Assembly: GCA_016192105.1 (NCBI GenBank)
Contig: JACPUV010000034.1
Span: 1 to 61,196, forward strand
Source of the DNA: Sphingobacteriales bacterium
Lineage (GTDB): Bacteria; Bacteroidota; Bacteroidia; Chitinophagales; Chitinophagaceae
Length of the DNA stretch: 61,196 bases
Reading direction: 5' to 3'
Under the pieces are notes generated by a model. It was not told the DNA's origin, did no database searches, and saw only the letters and a list, made by a program, of their open reading frames with translations. Below are positions 34,412 through 44,308 of this stretch, piece after piece. Made by a program: the position numbers and the translations under genes. Positions within the stretch are counted from its first letter, which is position 1, and each line of letters opens with the position of its first letter.

Positions 34412-35353
34412 TCAATTCTTTTGAATAAACTCCTCATACGCTCTCCTCCCATAATACTCATACCCCTTACCTTCTCTCCGCGTCCCCATCAGCACGGAAT
34501 GTATGAAGCCGTTCAACTCTACCTGCTGGGTATGGTAAATGCCGCTGTCGGGATTGGGTTTGAAGAGGAACTGAATGCGGCGGGTGGATTCTTTGTAAAG
34601 GATGAGGCTGTCGGTGATTGTTTGGTAAAAGTTCCACAACCCGGATAATTGTTGTTTCATCAGGTGACTGCGATACCATGTACCGCCTGTATCAGATACG
34701 ATCCGTTTTCCCTGGTAGAGGGCGGCGGCGTCATTGTAGGCAAAGACCGTGAGAAAACTTTTTCTATTGTTCTGCAGCCATTTCAGCAGGATCGTTCCAT
34801 AATCAGTGGTATACCCGTAATCACTGTCAAGAAAACTGATGCGTGTTACATAACGGGGAATTTTCCGAAGCGCCTCCATATACCCGAAAATAAAACTACC
34901 ACCACCACTGTGTCCGTTCAGGTGTACGTTTACTTTCCTTTTGTGAAACAGGGAGCGCAGGGTATCAACGATAAGCGGGATGATGATTTCGTAATCAGCG
35001 TGTGCCCGTTTCCAGGCCGGCCAGCTTTTCAGATCATTTTCCAGATAGGCCACCACATAGTTTTTATGCCGGTATTGTTTCCGGATAAAGGCCGTTTGCG
35101 CCCGGATATGCTGAATATTGTAATGCCAGTCATCACCCGGAGCAGGCTTCTTTCCCATCGTCCATTCAGTACTGTTACCGTTAGGAAGGGCATATAAAAT
35201 GAGTTCTACCGGGCCGGTAAAATGAAGCCGCCTGGGCCTGTCGAGCGTGATTTTCACGCCGGGACTTATCCGAAAAGAGTCAATTTCCTGACTTTTAACA
35301 AGCTGTGGATAAACCATCAATAACAAGTATAGCCTGATAATTATCAGTCGCAT
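34412..35353 (-). CDS. exported alpha/beta hydrolase-fold protein
   Basis: 313 residues with a signal peptide (MRLIIIRLYLLLMVYPQLVKSQ). The nucleophile elbow is VHLNGHSGGGSFIFGY, G-H-S-G-G near residue 150, with a mixed alpha/beta context (VELILYALPNGNSTEW before it). FIHSVLMGTRR near the end may supply the catalytic His. An esterase or peptidase role is likely; the substrate is not readable. TATCTTTA, 7 of 8 to the -7 consensus, lies seven bases before the ATG. No operon partner is visible. Confidence 0.75.
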   Translation of the reverse strand: MRLIIIRLYLLLMVYPQLVKSQEIDSFRISPGVKITLDRPRRLHFTGPVELILYALPNGNSTEWTMGKKPAPGDDWHYNIQHIRAQTAFIRKQYRHKNYVVAYLENDLKSWPAWKRAHADYEIIIPLIVDTLRSLFHKRKVNVHLNGHSGGGSFIFGYMEALRKIPRYVTRISFLDSDYGYTTDYGTILLKWLQNNRKSFLTVFAYNDAAALYQGKRIVSDTGGTWYRSHLMKQQLSGLWNFYQTITDSLILYKESTRRIQFLFKPNPDSGIYHTQQVELNGFIHSVLMGTRREGKGYEYYGRRAYEEFIQKN

Positions 35354-35555
35354 AGCTGATTAAAGATAGGCAATTAGCTGATTCTCACTCAAATCGTAGT
35401 TTTCCTAATCAAAAATTCCGGCCGGGTTCTTGCAGGAAATAAAACAGAGTTCTACTTTTGCGGTAACTCCACTTAATTCGTTATCCTTTCGAATACCTTA
35501 TCCAGTCCCCGGAAAACCTGGTTCGTATTTTTTAAAAAAATTTAAAAATCAGGTT

Positions 35556-35666
35556 ATGAAGAAAATTAAACTCTTGATGAAAAATGAGGATGTACAAGCC
35601 CGTCTGGTAATCGGTGGTTTCATCGTTACTTTCACACTGCTGGCTATATTCTTCCTCAACAGCTAA
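35556..35666 (+). CDS. 36-residue single-span membrane peptide
   Basis: MKKIKLLMKNEDVQARLVIG followed by a hydrophobic helix GFIVTFTLLAIFFLNS. The ATG at 35556 is preferred over an upstream start at 35430, whose extra residues look non-coding. The positive-in, single-span form and clean ATG after AAAATCAGGTT make translation plausible. Codon choice resembles neighbours. Family unknown to me. It stands alone, convergent with the glycosyltransferase gene at 35736. Confidence 0.55.
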   Translation: MKKIKLLMKNEDVQARLVIGGFIVTFTLLAIFFLNS

Positions 35667-35735
35667 ATGACTGAACAGTACTGAAGACTCTTGTACATTT
35701 CCAGGAGCCAGGCAAATTCCTTCTCACAGGGGGTA

Positions 35736-36719
35736 TTATATTTTTTGCCTGACTCTTTCCAGGAGTTCCTCCGTGGAAATATTTTCCATACACTTAAAGT
35801 GACCCAGGGGGCATTTATTAAACCCGATCTTGGAACAGGGCCGGCACCAGGTCTTTGTTTGCAGGGCCAGTGAAGTCATGGAAAAATCCCCGTAATAAGG
35901 GGTCATCCCAAATGCGGGCACGGTATTTCCCCAGAGCGAGATGATGGTTTTTTTATAGGCCGCCGCGATATGCATGAGCCCGGTATCATTGCTGATCACC
36001 AGCCTGGCTTTGCGTACGAGGTCAGCACTTTCATTCAGTTTGAATTTGCCGCAGGCATTGTACACTTTGATATCATCCACTGAAGCGATCTCATCACCAT
36101 TCGCCCGGTCTTCCGGTCCGCCCAGCAGGATCACCGGGTGCTTCAGCTGCTCACAAAACTCCTTCCACTTATGTACCGGCCAGCGCTTGGTGCCATGGGC
36201 CGCCCCGATCACACAGGCAATATAACCGGCAGCATGGGAAACCGGGATGTCTTCCTGCCGGGTTTCTTCTTCTTTCGAAATAAAGTAATCAAGGCCCTTC
36301 CCGTCATTCTTTACACCGAAGGATTCCACGGTTTTCATATACCGGTCCACGATATGCAGTTTGGGCAGGATATTTATTTTCAGCGCGGTGAGGAAATATT
36401 TTTCAATGTTCAGCTTGTAAAAAGAATATGATTTCTTTTTCAGGGCATGCTTCAGCCGCAGTGTTTTGCTGTTGTGGTGCAGGTCGATGATATAATCATA
36501 GTCTTCGGTCTTCAGTTCCTCGGTCATCAGTTCCCGGCTATGGGCCAGAACATGGATCTTATCTATATACGGATTGTGGGCCACCACGGGCAGGAATTTA
36601 TCCCGGACCAGGAAATGCACTTCCGCTCCCGGCACCTGTTGCTTCAGGCAACGGATAACGGGGGTGGTGAGAACGATATCCCCGATAGAAGAAAAACGTA
36701 TGATAAGAAATTTTGCCAC
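35736..36719 (-). CDS. glycosyltransferase family 9 (heptosyltransferase-like)
   Basis: 327 residues. N-terminal MAKFLIIRFSSIGDIVLTTPVIR is the conserved opening of family 9, which transfers heptose or similar sugars to lipopolysaccharide core on the cytosolic face. Further marks: HHNSKTLRL, GAAHGTKRWPVHKWKEF, PVILLGGPEDR, and SNDTGLMHIAAAYKKTIISLWG in the donor-binding C-domain. A CxxC-containing C-terminal extension (TWCRPCSKIGFNKCPLGHFKCM) is present, as in several Bacteroidota members. The upstream MFS gene ends 9 bases before its start, so the two form an operon. Confidence 0.92.
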   Translation of the reverse strand: MAKFLIIRFSSIGDIVLTTPVIRCLKQQVPGAEVHFLVRDKFLPVVAHNPYIDKIHVLAHSRELMTEELKTEDYDYIIDLHHNSKTLRLKHALKKKSYSFYKLNIEKYFLTALKINILPKLHIVDRYMKTVESFGVKNDGKGLDYFISKEEETRQEDIPVSHAAGYIACVIGAAHGTKRWPVHKWKEFCEQLKHPVILLGGPEDRANGDEIASVDDIKVYNACGKFKLNESADLVRKARLVISNDTGLMHIAAAYKKTIISLWGNTVPAFGMTPYYGDFSMTSLALQTKTWCRPCSKIGFNKCPLGHFKCMENISTEELLERVRQKI

Positions 36720-36728
36720 GGTGATAGA

Positions 36729-37988
36729 TCAGGGAAGCATTTCTTCCGGCTCGGTATAGTTTAAATCTTTATGAAAGGTTTCTTCTGTAAAATAGGCCGC
36801 AATGATCGTTATCGCCATTACAATACTGCCTGTTACCATGGCACTTTTTACAAAGGACCACCCGATGCTGTTCTGGAACAGGTTCACAAATAGCAGGTTG
36901 ATCAGCGGCAGGGAACCTCTTACCATATTCGGAATAGTAGTGGCGGCTGTTGCCCGGAGATTGGTACCGAACTGCTCCGCACCCATCGTGACAAAAATCG
37001 CCCAAAAACCGGTGCTAAAGCCCAGCATGGCACATACCACATACATGGTTGTGTCGTTCCTGATCAGCCCGCTGAAAAAACAGATCCCCGAGATCACCGC
37101 GAAAAAATAAAACAGGTACAAGGCTTTTTTCCGGCTTTGAAAATACTGGCTGATAAAGCCGACCAGGATATCCCCGGCCGCAATCGCCGCATAGGCATAC
37201 ATGATGGCACGGCCTGACTCAATATGATTTTCCCCGTAAAACTCGGTGGCGAACCGGTTGCTGAGGTTGACCAGGATCCCAATAACAAACCAGGTTGGCA
37301 ACCCGATCAGTATCGCGAGAATATATTTCCGGAAACGCCGGGCATTGTTAAAAAACAAAAGCAGGTTTCCCCGTGAGATCCCTTTTTGTTTTACTTCCTT
37401 AAACATACCGCTTTCGGCAACAGAGATCCGCAATACCAGGAGCAGGATTCCCAGGCCGGCTCCTATTTTGTAACAGAGGCGCCAGTTACCGGTAAACTTA
37501 TACGTAAAATAAGCTGCTACGGCCCCAAACAGGCCGATACCGGCGACCAGGGATGTACCGATACCCCTTTTATTTTTCGGCAGCAATTCACTTACCAGGG
37601 TAATACCCGCGCCCAGCTCCCCTGCCAGTCCTACCCCCGCGGCAAACCGGGCATACGAATATTGTTCAACCGTCTCTACAAATCCAGTAAAAAAATTGGC
37701 GATGGAATACAAAATGATCGAACCAAAGAGTACGCTCAGGCGCCCTTTTTTATCGCCCATGATACCCCAGATAATACCCCCGATCAGCAGGCCCCACATC
37801 TGCCAGTTAATGACATTGGTGCTGGCGGCGATCACTTCTTTCTTGTTAGTCACGTCCACTCCCAGCCCAGCGAGACTGGGTTCCCGTACAATGGTAAATA
37901 ATAACAGATCGTAGATATCCACGAAATAGCCGAGGGCGGCTACGATCACCGCAATGTTGAATATGCTTGCCGGTTTGGCCTGGTTCAT
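36729..37988 (-). CDS. MFS transporter, metabolite:H+ symporter type
   Basis: 419 residues with 12 predicted helices. Segments such as AALGYFVDIYDLLLFTIV at helix 1, WGIMGDKKGRLSVLFGSI (A-motif D-x-x-G-R) between helices 2 and 3, and ARFAAGVGLAGELGAGITLV at helix 4 place it among the sugar/dicarboxylate proton symporters. A substrate cannot be named. The stop lies 9 bases before the glycosyltransferase start and the upstream gene is DedA, so three genes run together on the minus strand. Confidence 0.9.
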   Translation of the reverse strand: MNQAKPASIFNIAVIVAALGYFVDIYDLLLFTIVREPSLAGLGVDVTNKKEVIAASTNVINWQMWGLLIGGIIWGIMGDKKGRLSVLFGSIILYSIANFFTGFVETVEQYSYARFAAGVGLAGELGAGITLVSELLPKNKRGIGTSLVAGIGLFGAVAAYFTYKFTGNWRLCYKIGAGLGILLLVLRISVAESGMFKEVKQKGISRGNLLLFFNNARRFRKYILAILIGLPTWFVIGILVNLSNRFATEFYGENHIESGRAIMYAYAAIAAGDILVGFISQYFQSRKKALYLFYFFAVISGICFFSGLIRNDTTMYVVCAMLGFSTGFWAIFVTMGAEQFGTNLRATAATTIPNMVRGSLPLINLLFVNLFQNSIGWSFVKSAMVTGSIVMAITIIAAYFTEETFHKDLNYTEPEEMLP

Positions 37989-37996
37989 ACAGTTCG

Positions 37997-38746
37997 TTAG
38001 TTGGTTTCTGTGGGTGGTTTAGTCCCTGCCCTGGGCTTGGGTTTTGAAAGCATTTTCAGGATCACCGGCGCCGTGGTCACCAGTACAATAACGAGTACAA
38101 TGATCTCAAGGTGCTGCTTCAGGTCAAATTGAAACAGGTCCCATACCCATTTTTGCAGGTAGAACCCGCCAAATATCATGGCAAATACCCAGGCAATACA
38201 ACCGACCACGTTGAAAAAGTGGAACTTTTTACGGTCCATCTCCACGATACCGGCCACAATTGGAGCGAAGGTCCGGATGATCGGCAGGAACCGTGCCCCG
38301 ATCACGGCCAGCCCGCCGTGCTTCTCATAAAAATCATGGGCCTGGTACAGGTATTTCTTTTTGAACAGGAAACGGTCGCGCCAGTGATACATGGCGGGAC
38401 CCACTTTGCGGCCTGTCCAGTACCCTACCATATTCCCCAATATACCTGCCGCCGAGATCAGCCCTACAAGCACGACTAAGTCCAGCAAAGGAGGATAATT
38501 ATAATCCAGTCCGAACAGTTTCAGGAACTGGTACCCGAGCCCCGGGCCTGTTTCACCTGCCGCGGTTTTGATCTCATGCGCAAAAATACCGGAGACAAAC
38601 AGCAGGGAATCTCCCGGGAGAAAGAACCCGATAAACAACCCTGTTTCGGCAAATACCACAAATAACAATAACCACAGTCCGCCGTTCTCCACATACCATT
38701 GCGGCTGCAAGAGCTGGGTCCAGTGAAACGCATCCAGTAAAAACAT
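37997..38746 (-). CDS. DedA-family membrane protein
   Basis: 249 residues. It has the SNARE-associated/VTT fold: FVVFAETGLFIGFFLPGDSLLF (the E and G-F-x-x-P-G-D positions), GNMVGYWTGRKVG, and KHGGLAVIGARFLPIIRTFAPIVAG (R-F-x-P-x-x-R). Proteins of this family flip or transport undecaprenyl phosphate and related lipids (established for DedA/DUF368 groups). It lies 8 bases before the MFS gene, and follows the dicarboxylate symporter gene after 24 bases, in one apparent operon. Confidence 0.93.
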   Translation of the reverse strand: MFLLDAFHWTQLLQPQWYVENGGLWLLLFVVFAETGLFIGFFLPGDSLLFVSGIFAHEIKTAAGETGPGLGYQFLKLFGLDYNYPPLLDLVVLVGLISAAGILGNMVGYWTGRKVGPAMYHWRDRFLFKKKYLYQAHDFYEKHGGLAVIGARFLPIIRTFAPIVAGIVEMDRKKFHFFNVVGCIAWVFAMIFGGFYLQKWVWDLFQFDLKQHLEIIVLVIVLVTTAPVILKMLSKPKPRAGTKPPTETN

Positions 38747-38770
38747 AATCAGTCCTGTTTATAAAAATTT

Positions 38771-40039
38771 TTAATGATGGGGATGCTGGTGACCGGTATG
38801 TTCCAGTTCGCCCTCCCATTTACTCACCGCGGCCGTGGCCAGCGCATTTCCCAGCACATTGGTCATGGTCCGGCCCATATCGCAAAACACATCGATGGCC
38901 AAAATTAAGGCAACCCCGTCTTTGGGGATCCCAAACATTTCACCCGTGGCCAGTACCACGACCAGTGAGGCCCTGGGCACCCCGGCTATCCCCTTGCTGG
39001 TGACAAGGAACACCAGCAGCATGACCACCTGCTGCCATACATCCCCGGTAATGGAAGTGATCCCATAAGCCTGGGCGATAAACATGCTGGCAAAGGTCAT
39101 ATACATCATGCTCCCGTCGAGGTTAAAGGAATACCCCAGGGGCAATACAAAGGACACGATCTTATCCCTGCAGCCAAAGCGTTCCATCTCTTCCACGAGT
39201 TTGGGATACACGGCCTCACTGCTGGCCGTATTGAAGGCAATGGCCATCGGGCTGGCAATGCGGCGCAACAAATGCGGCAGGCGGTTTTTTAAAATAAAAT
39301 AACCCACGATCAGCATCAGCAGCCAGAGCAGGAGCAGGCCGATATAGAATTCCCCCACATACATGCCGAAAGTGGACAGGATCCCTAACCCGTTTTTTGC
39401 AATGGCGGAGGCCATGGCGCCAAATACCCCCAGCGGAGCCATGTACATCACATACCCCACCATTTTCAACATCACGTGTCCCAGCGTATCGAAGGCATGA
39501 ATGATGGTCTCCCCTCTTTTACCCAGGGCGGTAAGGGCGATGCCGAAGAAGATGGAGAACACCACCAGTTGCAGGATCTCATTGGTGGCCATCGCTTCCA
39601 CTACGCTCTTGGGCACCACATGCTCTACAAATTTTGCCAGGGAAAATCCCTTCGATTTATCCACGAGGTCCGCAATGGCAGATTTGTCCACATGGCTCAC
39701 ATCCACTCCTACACCGGGTTTGAAAAAAGTCACCAGTACCAGCCCCAGCACCAGGGAGATCAGGGAGGCGGAAATAAACCAGAGCATGGCTTTTCCGCCC
39801 ACGCGGCCCACGGTTTTCAGGTCACCCAGTTTGGCGATCCCCACCACCAGGGTGCAGAACACAATGGGGGCAATGATCATCTGCACCAGGCGGAGAAAGA
39901 TCGTGGTAAGCAGCTTTACATTCTCCGAAAATGATTTGATTGTATCAGCGGAATAATTTGCGTTCACATAATAACCGGCCAGCACACCCACGATCATCGC
40001 AATAAAAATATACAGGGTCAGTTTATTCGCATTCGACAT
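38771..40039 (-). CDS. dicarboxylate/amino acid:cation symporter (DAACS)
   Basis: 422 residues of the GltP/DctA fold, about eight helices plus two hairpins. Diagnostic segments: FLRLVQMIIAPIVFCTLVVG, AIAFNTASSEAVYPKLVEEM (hairpin 1 serine-rich tip), GYSFNLDGSMMYMTFASMF (N-x-D-G helix 7) and NVLGNALATAAVSKWEG (helix 8). It takes up C4-dicarboxylates or acidic amino acids with Na+ or H+; substrate not resolved by eye. It ends in HTGHQHPHH, a His-rich tail. It is the first gene of the run to 35736, divergent from the APC permease gene at 40187. Confidence 0.94.
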   Translation of the reverse strand: MSNANKLTLYIFIAMIVGVLAGYYVNANYSADTIKSFSENVKLLTTIFLRLVQMIIAPIVFCTLVVGIAKLGDLKTVGRVGGKAMLWFISASLISLVLGLVLVTFFKPGVGVDVSHVDKSAIADLVDKSKGFSLAKFVEHVVPKSVVEAMATNEILQLVVFSIFFGIALTALGKRGETIIHAFDTLGHVMLKMVGYVMYMAPLGVFGAMASAIAKNGLGILSTFGMYVGEFYIGLLLLWLLMLIVGYFILKNRLPHLLRRIASPMAIAFNTASSEAVYPKLVEEMERFGCRDKIVSFVLPLGYSFNLDGSMMYMTFASMFIAQAYGITSITGDVWQQVVMLLVFLVTSKGIAGVPRASLVVVLATGEMFGIPKDGVALILAIDVFCDMGRTMTNVLGNALATAAVSKWEGELEHTGHQHPHH

Positions 40040-40186
40040 AGTCCAACTATTAGTATAAGAATGTCCGAAAATCGGGAAAAATACCCAACTGGAAAATTAA
40101 AAAAACCGCCGTTAATAACTCTTTTTTAAGCGATTAACGGGAAATCTGTATTTTACCCTTTTAACCAGGACTTCAAAACGGATTGT

Positions 40187-41623
40187 ATGGCAGAACACGC
40201 AGGTTCATTCAAACCCACGCTGGGTCTTTTTGATGGTACGATGATTGTTGCCGGCTCCATGATCGGTTCCGGTATTTTTATCGTCAGTGCCGATATCACC
40301 CGCAATGTGGGCAGTGCGGGCTGGCTGGTCGCCGTCTGGCTGATCACCGGCTTTATGACCCTGACCGCTGCCCTCAGTTACGGGGAACTCAGCGGTATGT
40401 TTCCCAAAGCAGGGGGCCAGTATGTGTACCTGAAGGAAGCCTATAATCCCCTGATGGGATTTCTCTATGGCTGGAGTTTTTTTGCCGTGATCCAGACCGC
40501 CACGATTGCGGCGGTTGGCGTGGCTTTTTCCAAATTCCTGGCCTACCTGGTACCCGAACTCGGGAATAATTATTTCCTGTTTGATGCCGGTATCATCAAA
40601 GTATATTCAGGGCAACTGGTATCTATCGCGATCATCTGCCTGCTGACCTTTATCAATTCAAAAGGCGTTAAGGAAGGAAAGTTCATTCAGACCCTCTTTA
40701 CTTCAGCCAAACTATTCGCACTCTTCGGGCTGATCGCATTCGGTTTCCTCCTGGTACGGGAAAGTTTCTGGGCGGAGAACTGGAAAACCGGTTTTTCAGC
40801 CATGCAGGATTTCGGACAGAAAGACACCAGCGGGCAATTGCATCCTGTTGCCTGGACCGGCATTTCCGGTTCGGCCCTGATGGGCGCCATTGCGGCCGCC
40901 ATGGTGGGTTCCATTTTCAGCAGCGACGCCTGGAACAATGTCACTTTTATCGCGGGAGAAATGAAGAACCCGAAAAGGAATATCGGGCTCAGCTTATTCC
41001 TGGGCACCCTGATCGTTACCATTATTTATGTATCGGCCAACCTGATGTACCTGAATGTGCTTCCCCTGAATGAACTGGCTTTCCCGGCCGATGACCGGGT
41101 GGCGGTAGCCGCGGCCAATAAGATATTCCCTTCCTTCGGCACGATCCTGATCGCCATCCTGATCATGGTCTCCACTTTTGGCTGCAACAATGGGCTGATC
41201 CTGGCGGGAGCAAGAGTATATTATACCATGGCCAAAGACGGGTTATTCTTCAAACAGGTGGGCGAGCTAAATAAAAACGCCGTTCCGCAGGTGGCATTGT
41301 GGATCCAGTGCATCGCCGCTTCCATCTGGAGCCTTAGCGGCAAATACGGCCAGTTGCTCGACATGATCTCTTTTGTGGTGGTGCTATTTTATATGCTGAC
41401 CATCCTGGGCATTTTTATTCTTCGTAAAAAGAGACCGGAGGCCGAACGGCCCTACAAGGCGTTTGGATACCCGGTATTACCCATTTTGTATATCGTAATG
41501 GGCGCCGCATTCTGTGTGCTGCTGATCATTTACAAGCCGGAATATACCTGGCCGGGACTGGGTATTGTATTATTGGGAGTGCCCCTGTATTACCTGGCTA
41601 TTTCCACTCAAAAGAAAGCCTGA
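40187..41623 (+). CDS. APC-family amino acid permease (LAT-like)
   Basis: 478 residues with 12 helices. The first helix MIVAGSMIGSGIFIVSADIT has the G-S-G-I-F unwound segment of APC transporters. Other marks: MFPKAGGQYVYLKEAYNPL and FSSDAWNNVTFIAGEMKNPKR between helices 5-7. Substrate unknown. The neighbouring gene encodes another APC permease of the cationic group, 69 bases downstream on the same strand, and the dicarboxylate symporter is divergent, so the region is an amino/organic acid transport cluster. Confidence 0.93.
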   Translation: MAEHAGSFKPTLGLFDGTMIVAGSMIGSGIFIVSADITRNVGSAGWLVAVWLITGFMTLTAALSYGELSGMFPKAGGQYVYLKEAYNPLMGFLYGWSFFAVIQTATIAAVGVAFSKFLAYLVPELGNNYFLFDAGIIKVYSGQLVSIAIICLLTFINSKGVKEGKFIQTLFTSAKLFALFGLIAFGFLLVRESFWAENWKTGFSAMQDFGQKDTSGQLHPVAWTGISGSALMGAIAAAMVGSIFSSDAWNNVTFIAGEMKNPKRNIGLSLFLGTLIVTIIYVSANLMYLNVLPLNELAFPADDRVAVAAANKIFPSFGTILIAILIMVSTFGCNNGLILAGARVYYTMAKDGLFFKQVGELNKNAVPQVALWIQCIAASIWSLSGKYGQLLDMISFVVVLFYMLTILGIFILRKKRPEAERPYKAFGYPVLPILYIVMGAAFCVLLIIYKPEYTWPGLGIVLLGVPLYYLAISTQKKA

Positions 41624-41692
41624 CCGTAAAAAAATAAGCCCCTGTTATTTTAACAGCAATACTTATCTTAGTCACTCACTAAAAACCAACTT

Positions 41693-43219
41693 ATGAGTTT
41701 ATTCCGGAAAAAATCACTTGATATTTTGCTGACGCAGGCAGCCGATACCGAAAAGGGCCTGAAACGCACACTGGGAGCAGGTAACCTGATCGCCCTGGGT
41801 ATCGGGGCCATTATCGGTGCCGGTCTCTTTGTAAGGACCGCCGCAGCTGCCGGAGAGCATGCAGGTCCCGCGGTAACCTTATCTTTTATTGTAGCGGCAA
41901 TCGGTTGCGCTTTTGCCGGTTTGTGTTATGCGGAATTTGCCTCCATCATTCCCATTGCCGGCAGCGCTTATACCTATGCGTATGCTACCATGGGTGAACT
42001 GGTGGCCTGGATCATTGGCTGGGCCCTGATCCTCGAATATGCATTGGGCGCGGCCACCGTGTCCATTGCCTGGAGTGAATTTCTGAATAAGCTGACGGGA
42101 GGCAGTATTCCCTATGAATGGTGCCACTCCCCCTTTGAATCGGCCCTGGACGCCAATAATGTACTCCACCACGGAATCATCAATGCGCCGGCCTTACTGA
42201 TCCTGATTTTACTGACCCTCCTGCTGATCAAAGGCACACAGGAGTCTGCGATCGTAAATTCCATCATCGTCATTTTAAAAGTAGCGATCGTAATTGTTTT
42301 TATTGCCATCGGCTGGAGCTATATCCGGCCGGAGAATCATACTCCTTACCTGATACCCGCGACTGCACCGGATGCCCTGCAGGCGGATGGTACGATGTAT
42401 TCCTATAAAAGCTTTTTCAATCACGGCTGGGGTGGTGTGCTGAAAGGAGCCGCCATCGTATTCTTCGCCTTTATTGGATTTGACGCCGTATCGACTGCCG
42501 CACAGGAAGCCAAGAATCCCAAGAAAGATATGCCGATCGGGATACTGGGTTCCTTAGCCATCTGTACGGTTTTATATATCCTGTTTTCCTGGGTACTGAC
42601 CGGTGTGGCCCCCTTCACCGATTTTGTAAAAGCCGGTAAAGAAGCATCTGTGGCCTACGCGATTGAAACTTATATGTCGAAATATATGTGGTTGTCCAAA
42701 CTGATCACGGTCGGCATCCTGGCCGGGTTCTCCTCCGTGATCCTGGTGATGCTGATGGGACAAAGCCGGGTATTCTATACCATGTCCACCGACGGGTTGT
42801 TGCCGAAAGTATTCTCTGCCCTGCATCCCAAATTCCGGACACCGTATAAGAGCAATATCATCCTCTTTGTCTTTGTCGGGCTTTTTGCTGCATTCGTACC
42901 CGGAAGCGTGGCAGGTGACCTGACTTCTATCGGCACGTTGCTGGCTTTTGTACTGGTATGCCTCGGGGTTTTACTCTTAAGAAGGACGGACCCCCATCTG
43001 CAACGCCCCTTCAAAACTCCCCTGGTGCCTTTAGTGCCCATTTTAGGGATGCTTGTTTGCCTGGCCATGATCATCAGCCTTTGGGGTACCACTTTATTAA
43101 GTGCCTTCCTCTGGATGATTATCGGGCTGGTTATTTATTTCGGCTACAGCCGTAAACGGAGTAAACTCGGCAAGTTTGCCGATGTGTTACCTACGGCAGA
43201 TGATTTTGAGGCGAAATAA
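41693..43219 (+). CDS. APC-family permease, cationic amino acid (CAT) type
   Basis: 508 residues. The pattern LGAGNLIALGIGAIIGAGLF in helix 1, HAGPAVTLSFIVAAIGCAFA, and FFAFIGFDAVSTAAQEAKNP in helix 6 place it in the CAT group. About 12-14 helices follow, ending in a charged tail. It is paralogous to but clearly distinct from the permease upstream. A strong Rho-independent terminator at 43245-43276 ends the transcript. Confidence 0.93.
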   Translation: MSLFRKKSLDILLTQAADTEKGLKRTLGAGNLIALGIGAIIGAGLFVRTAAAAGEHAGPAVTLSFIVAAIGCAFAGLCYAEFASIIPIAGSAYTYAYATMGELVAWIIGWALILEYALGAATVSIAWSEFLNKLTGGSIPYEWCHSPFESALDANNVLHHGIINAPALLILILLTLLLIKGTQESAIVNSIIVILKVAIVIVFIAIGWSYIRPENHTPYLIPATAPDALQADGTMYSYKSFFNHGWGGVLKGAAIVFFAFIGFDAVSTAAQEAKNPKKDMPIGILGSLAICTVLYILFSWVLTGVAPFTDFVKAGKEASVAYAIETYMSKYMWLSKLITVGILAGFSSVILVMLMGQSRVFYTMSTDGLLPKVFSALHPKFRTPYKSNIILFVFVGLFAAFVPGSVAGDLTSIGTLLAFVLVCLGVLLLRRTDPHLQRPFKTPLVPLVPILGMLVCLAMIISLWGTTLLSAFLWMIIGLVIYFGYSRKRSKLGKFADVLPTADDFEAK

Positions 43220-43244
43220 GAAATGTTTATTCATAAAAGACCGA

Positions 43245-43276
43245 AGAGGCTGCCCGGGAAAGGCAGCCTCTTTTTT
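43245..43276 (+). terminator. Rho-independent terminator after the CAT-type permease
   Basis: AGAGGCTGCC, loop CGGGAAA, GGCAGCCTCT (ten paired bases), followed by a run of six T starting at 43271. Confidence 0.93.
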
Positions 43277-43392
43277 AACTGAATGGCCCCGGCAGGCTTC
43301 GGGCCGGGAGACGGGATTTTCCAGTACTGCTTATACCCCCTGCCCTGCATCGCGAAGCCCCTGCACCGCTTTTTCAATTCCCCCTATTCCCG

Positions 43393-43400
43393 TAAATTTG
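43393..43400 (+). promoter_or_regulatory. -7 box for yebC
   Basis: TAAATTTG, full match to TAnnTTTG, 44 bases before the ATG at 43445. No convincing TTTG at the -33 distance (TTTTC is present). This is the ordinary leader-length situation, in contrast to the boxes four bases from an ATG elsewhere in the window. Confidence 0.5.
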
Positions 43401-43444
43401 CCTCCCGTTATCCCCGTACAAGCGCGGGATAACCATTAATTATT

Positions 43445-44167
43445 ATGGGAAGAATATTTGAAGTCCGTAAATCGACCATGTTTGCCCGCTGGGACCGGAT
43501 GGCCAAGCAGTTTACCCGTATTGGTAAGGAAATTGTAATCGCTGTAAAAGCCGGCGGGCCCGACCCCGGTACCAATGCCGCCCTCCGCCGCTGTTTCCAG
43601 AATGCCCGCAGTGTGGGGATGCCCAAGGACCGGGTGGAAGCGGCTATCAAGAGGGCCCAGGGAAAGGAACTGGTGAATTATGATGAGATCCTGTATGAAG
43701 GATATGGCCCGCATGGGGTGGCTATCCTGGTGGAAACCGCCACAGATAACCATGTACGCACCGTGGCAAATGTAAAATCCCTTTTCAATAAAGGAGGCGG
43801 AACGCTGGGTAACAGCGGCAGTGTGGCCTTCCAGTTTAAGAAGATGGGGGTGTTCAAATTAAAACCCGAAGGACTGAACGCGGAAGACATGGAACTGGAA
43901 CTGATCGATTTCGGTCTTGAAGAACTGGGAGAAAGCACGGGCGAGAACGGCGAAGATATTTTAGTGGTCCGTTGCGGCTTTACCGATTTTGGCAATATGC
44001 AAAAAGCCCTGGAAGATAAAGGCATCACCCCGATCAGCGCGGAACTGGAATGGATCCCCTCCACCACCGTACCACTTACGGATACCCAGGCCGAAGACGT
44101 GAGCAAACTGATCGAGAAACTGGAGCAGGATGAGGATGTGCAGAAAGTATTCCATAACATGGGTTAG
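43445..44167 (+). CDS. yebC: YebC/PmpR family DNA-binding or translation regulator
   Basis: 240 residues. N-terminal [20 protein letters not shown] and the block VMPKD-like ([18 protein letters not shown]) match the family; [19 protein letters not shown] and [17 protein letters not shown] are its strongest signatures. Members act as transcription regulators or, in recent work, as factors helping ribosomes at polyproline stalls (established for relatives); the role here is inferred by family only. It stands as a single-gene unit between a terminator and the DCC gene. Confidence 0.96.
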   Translation: MGRIFEVRKSTMFARWDRMAKQFTRIGKEIVIAVKAGGPDPGTNAALRRCFQNARSVGMPKDRVEAAIKRAQGKELVNYDEILYEGYGPHGVAILVETATDNHVRTVANVKSLFNKGGGTLGNSGSVAFQFKKMGVFKLKPEGLNAEDMELELIDFGLEELGESTGENGEDILVVRCGFTDFGNMQKALEDKGITPISAELEWIPSTTVPLTDTQAEDVSKLIEKLEQDEDVQKVFHNMG

Positions 44168-44296
44168 AGGGAGAAGCAAAAAGAGCCCCGATCCCGGATG
44201 CCAACTACTGTTCAACGCCAATAATCAGGATTCAAAGCCGGGCGACAGGGGTATTGGCTTACCGGCTATTTATATCGGCCATACAATTTCCCTGCT

Positions 44297-44304
44297 TATT
44301 TTTG
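44297..44304 (+). promoter_or_regulatory. -7 box of the DCC gene
   Basis: TATTTTTG, full match to TAnnTTTG, ending four bases before the ATG at 44309. No TTTG at -33 (CGGC is at the expected place). Confidence 0.5.
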
Positions 44305-44308
44305 GCAG

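Noticed and set aside
35430..35555. Longer N-terminus for the 36-residue peptide
   Set aside because: The added 42 residues look random, and the inner ATG gives a clean small membrane peptide.
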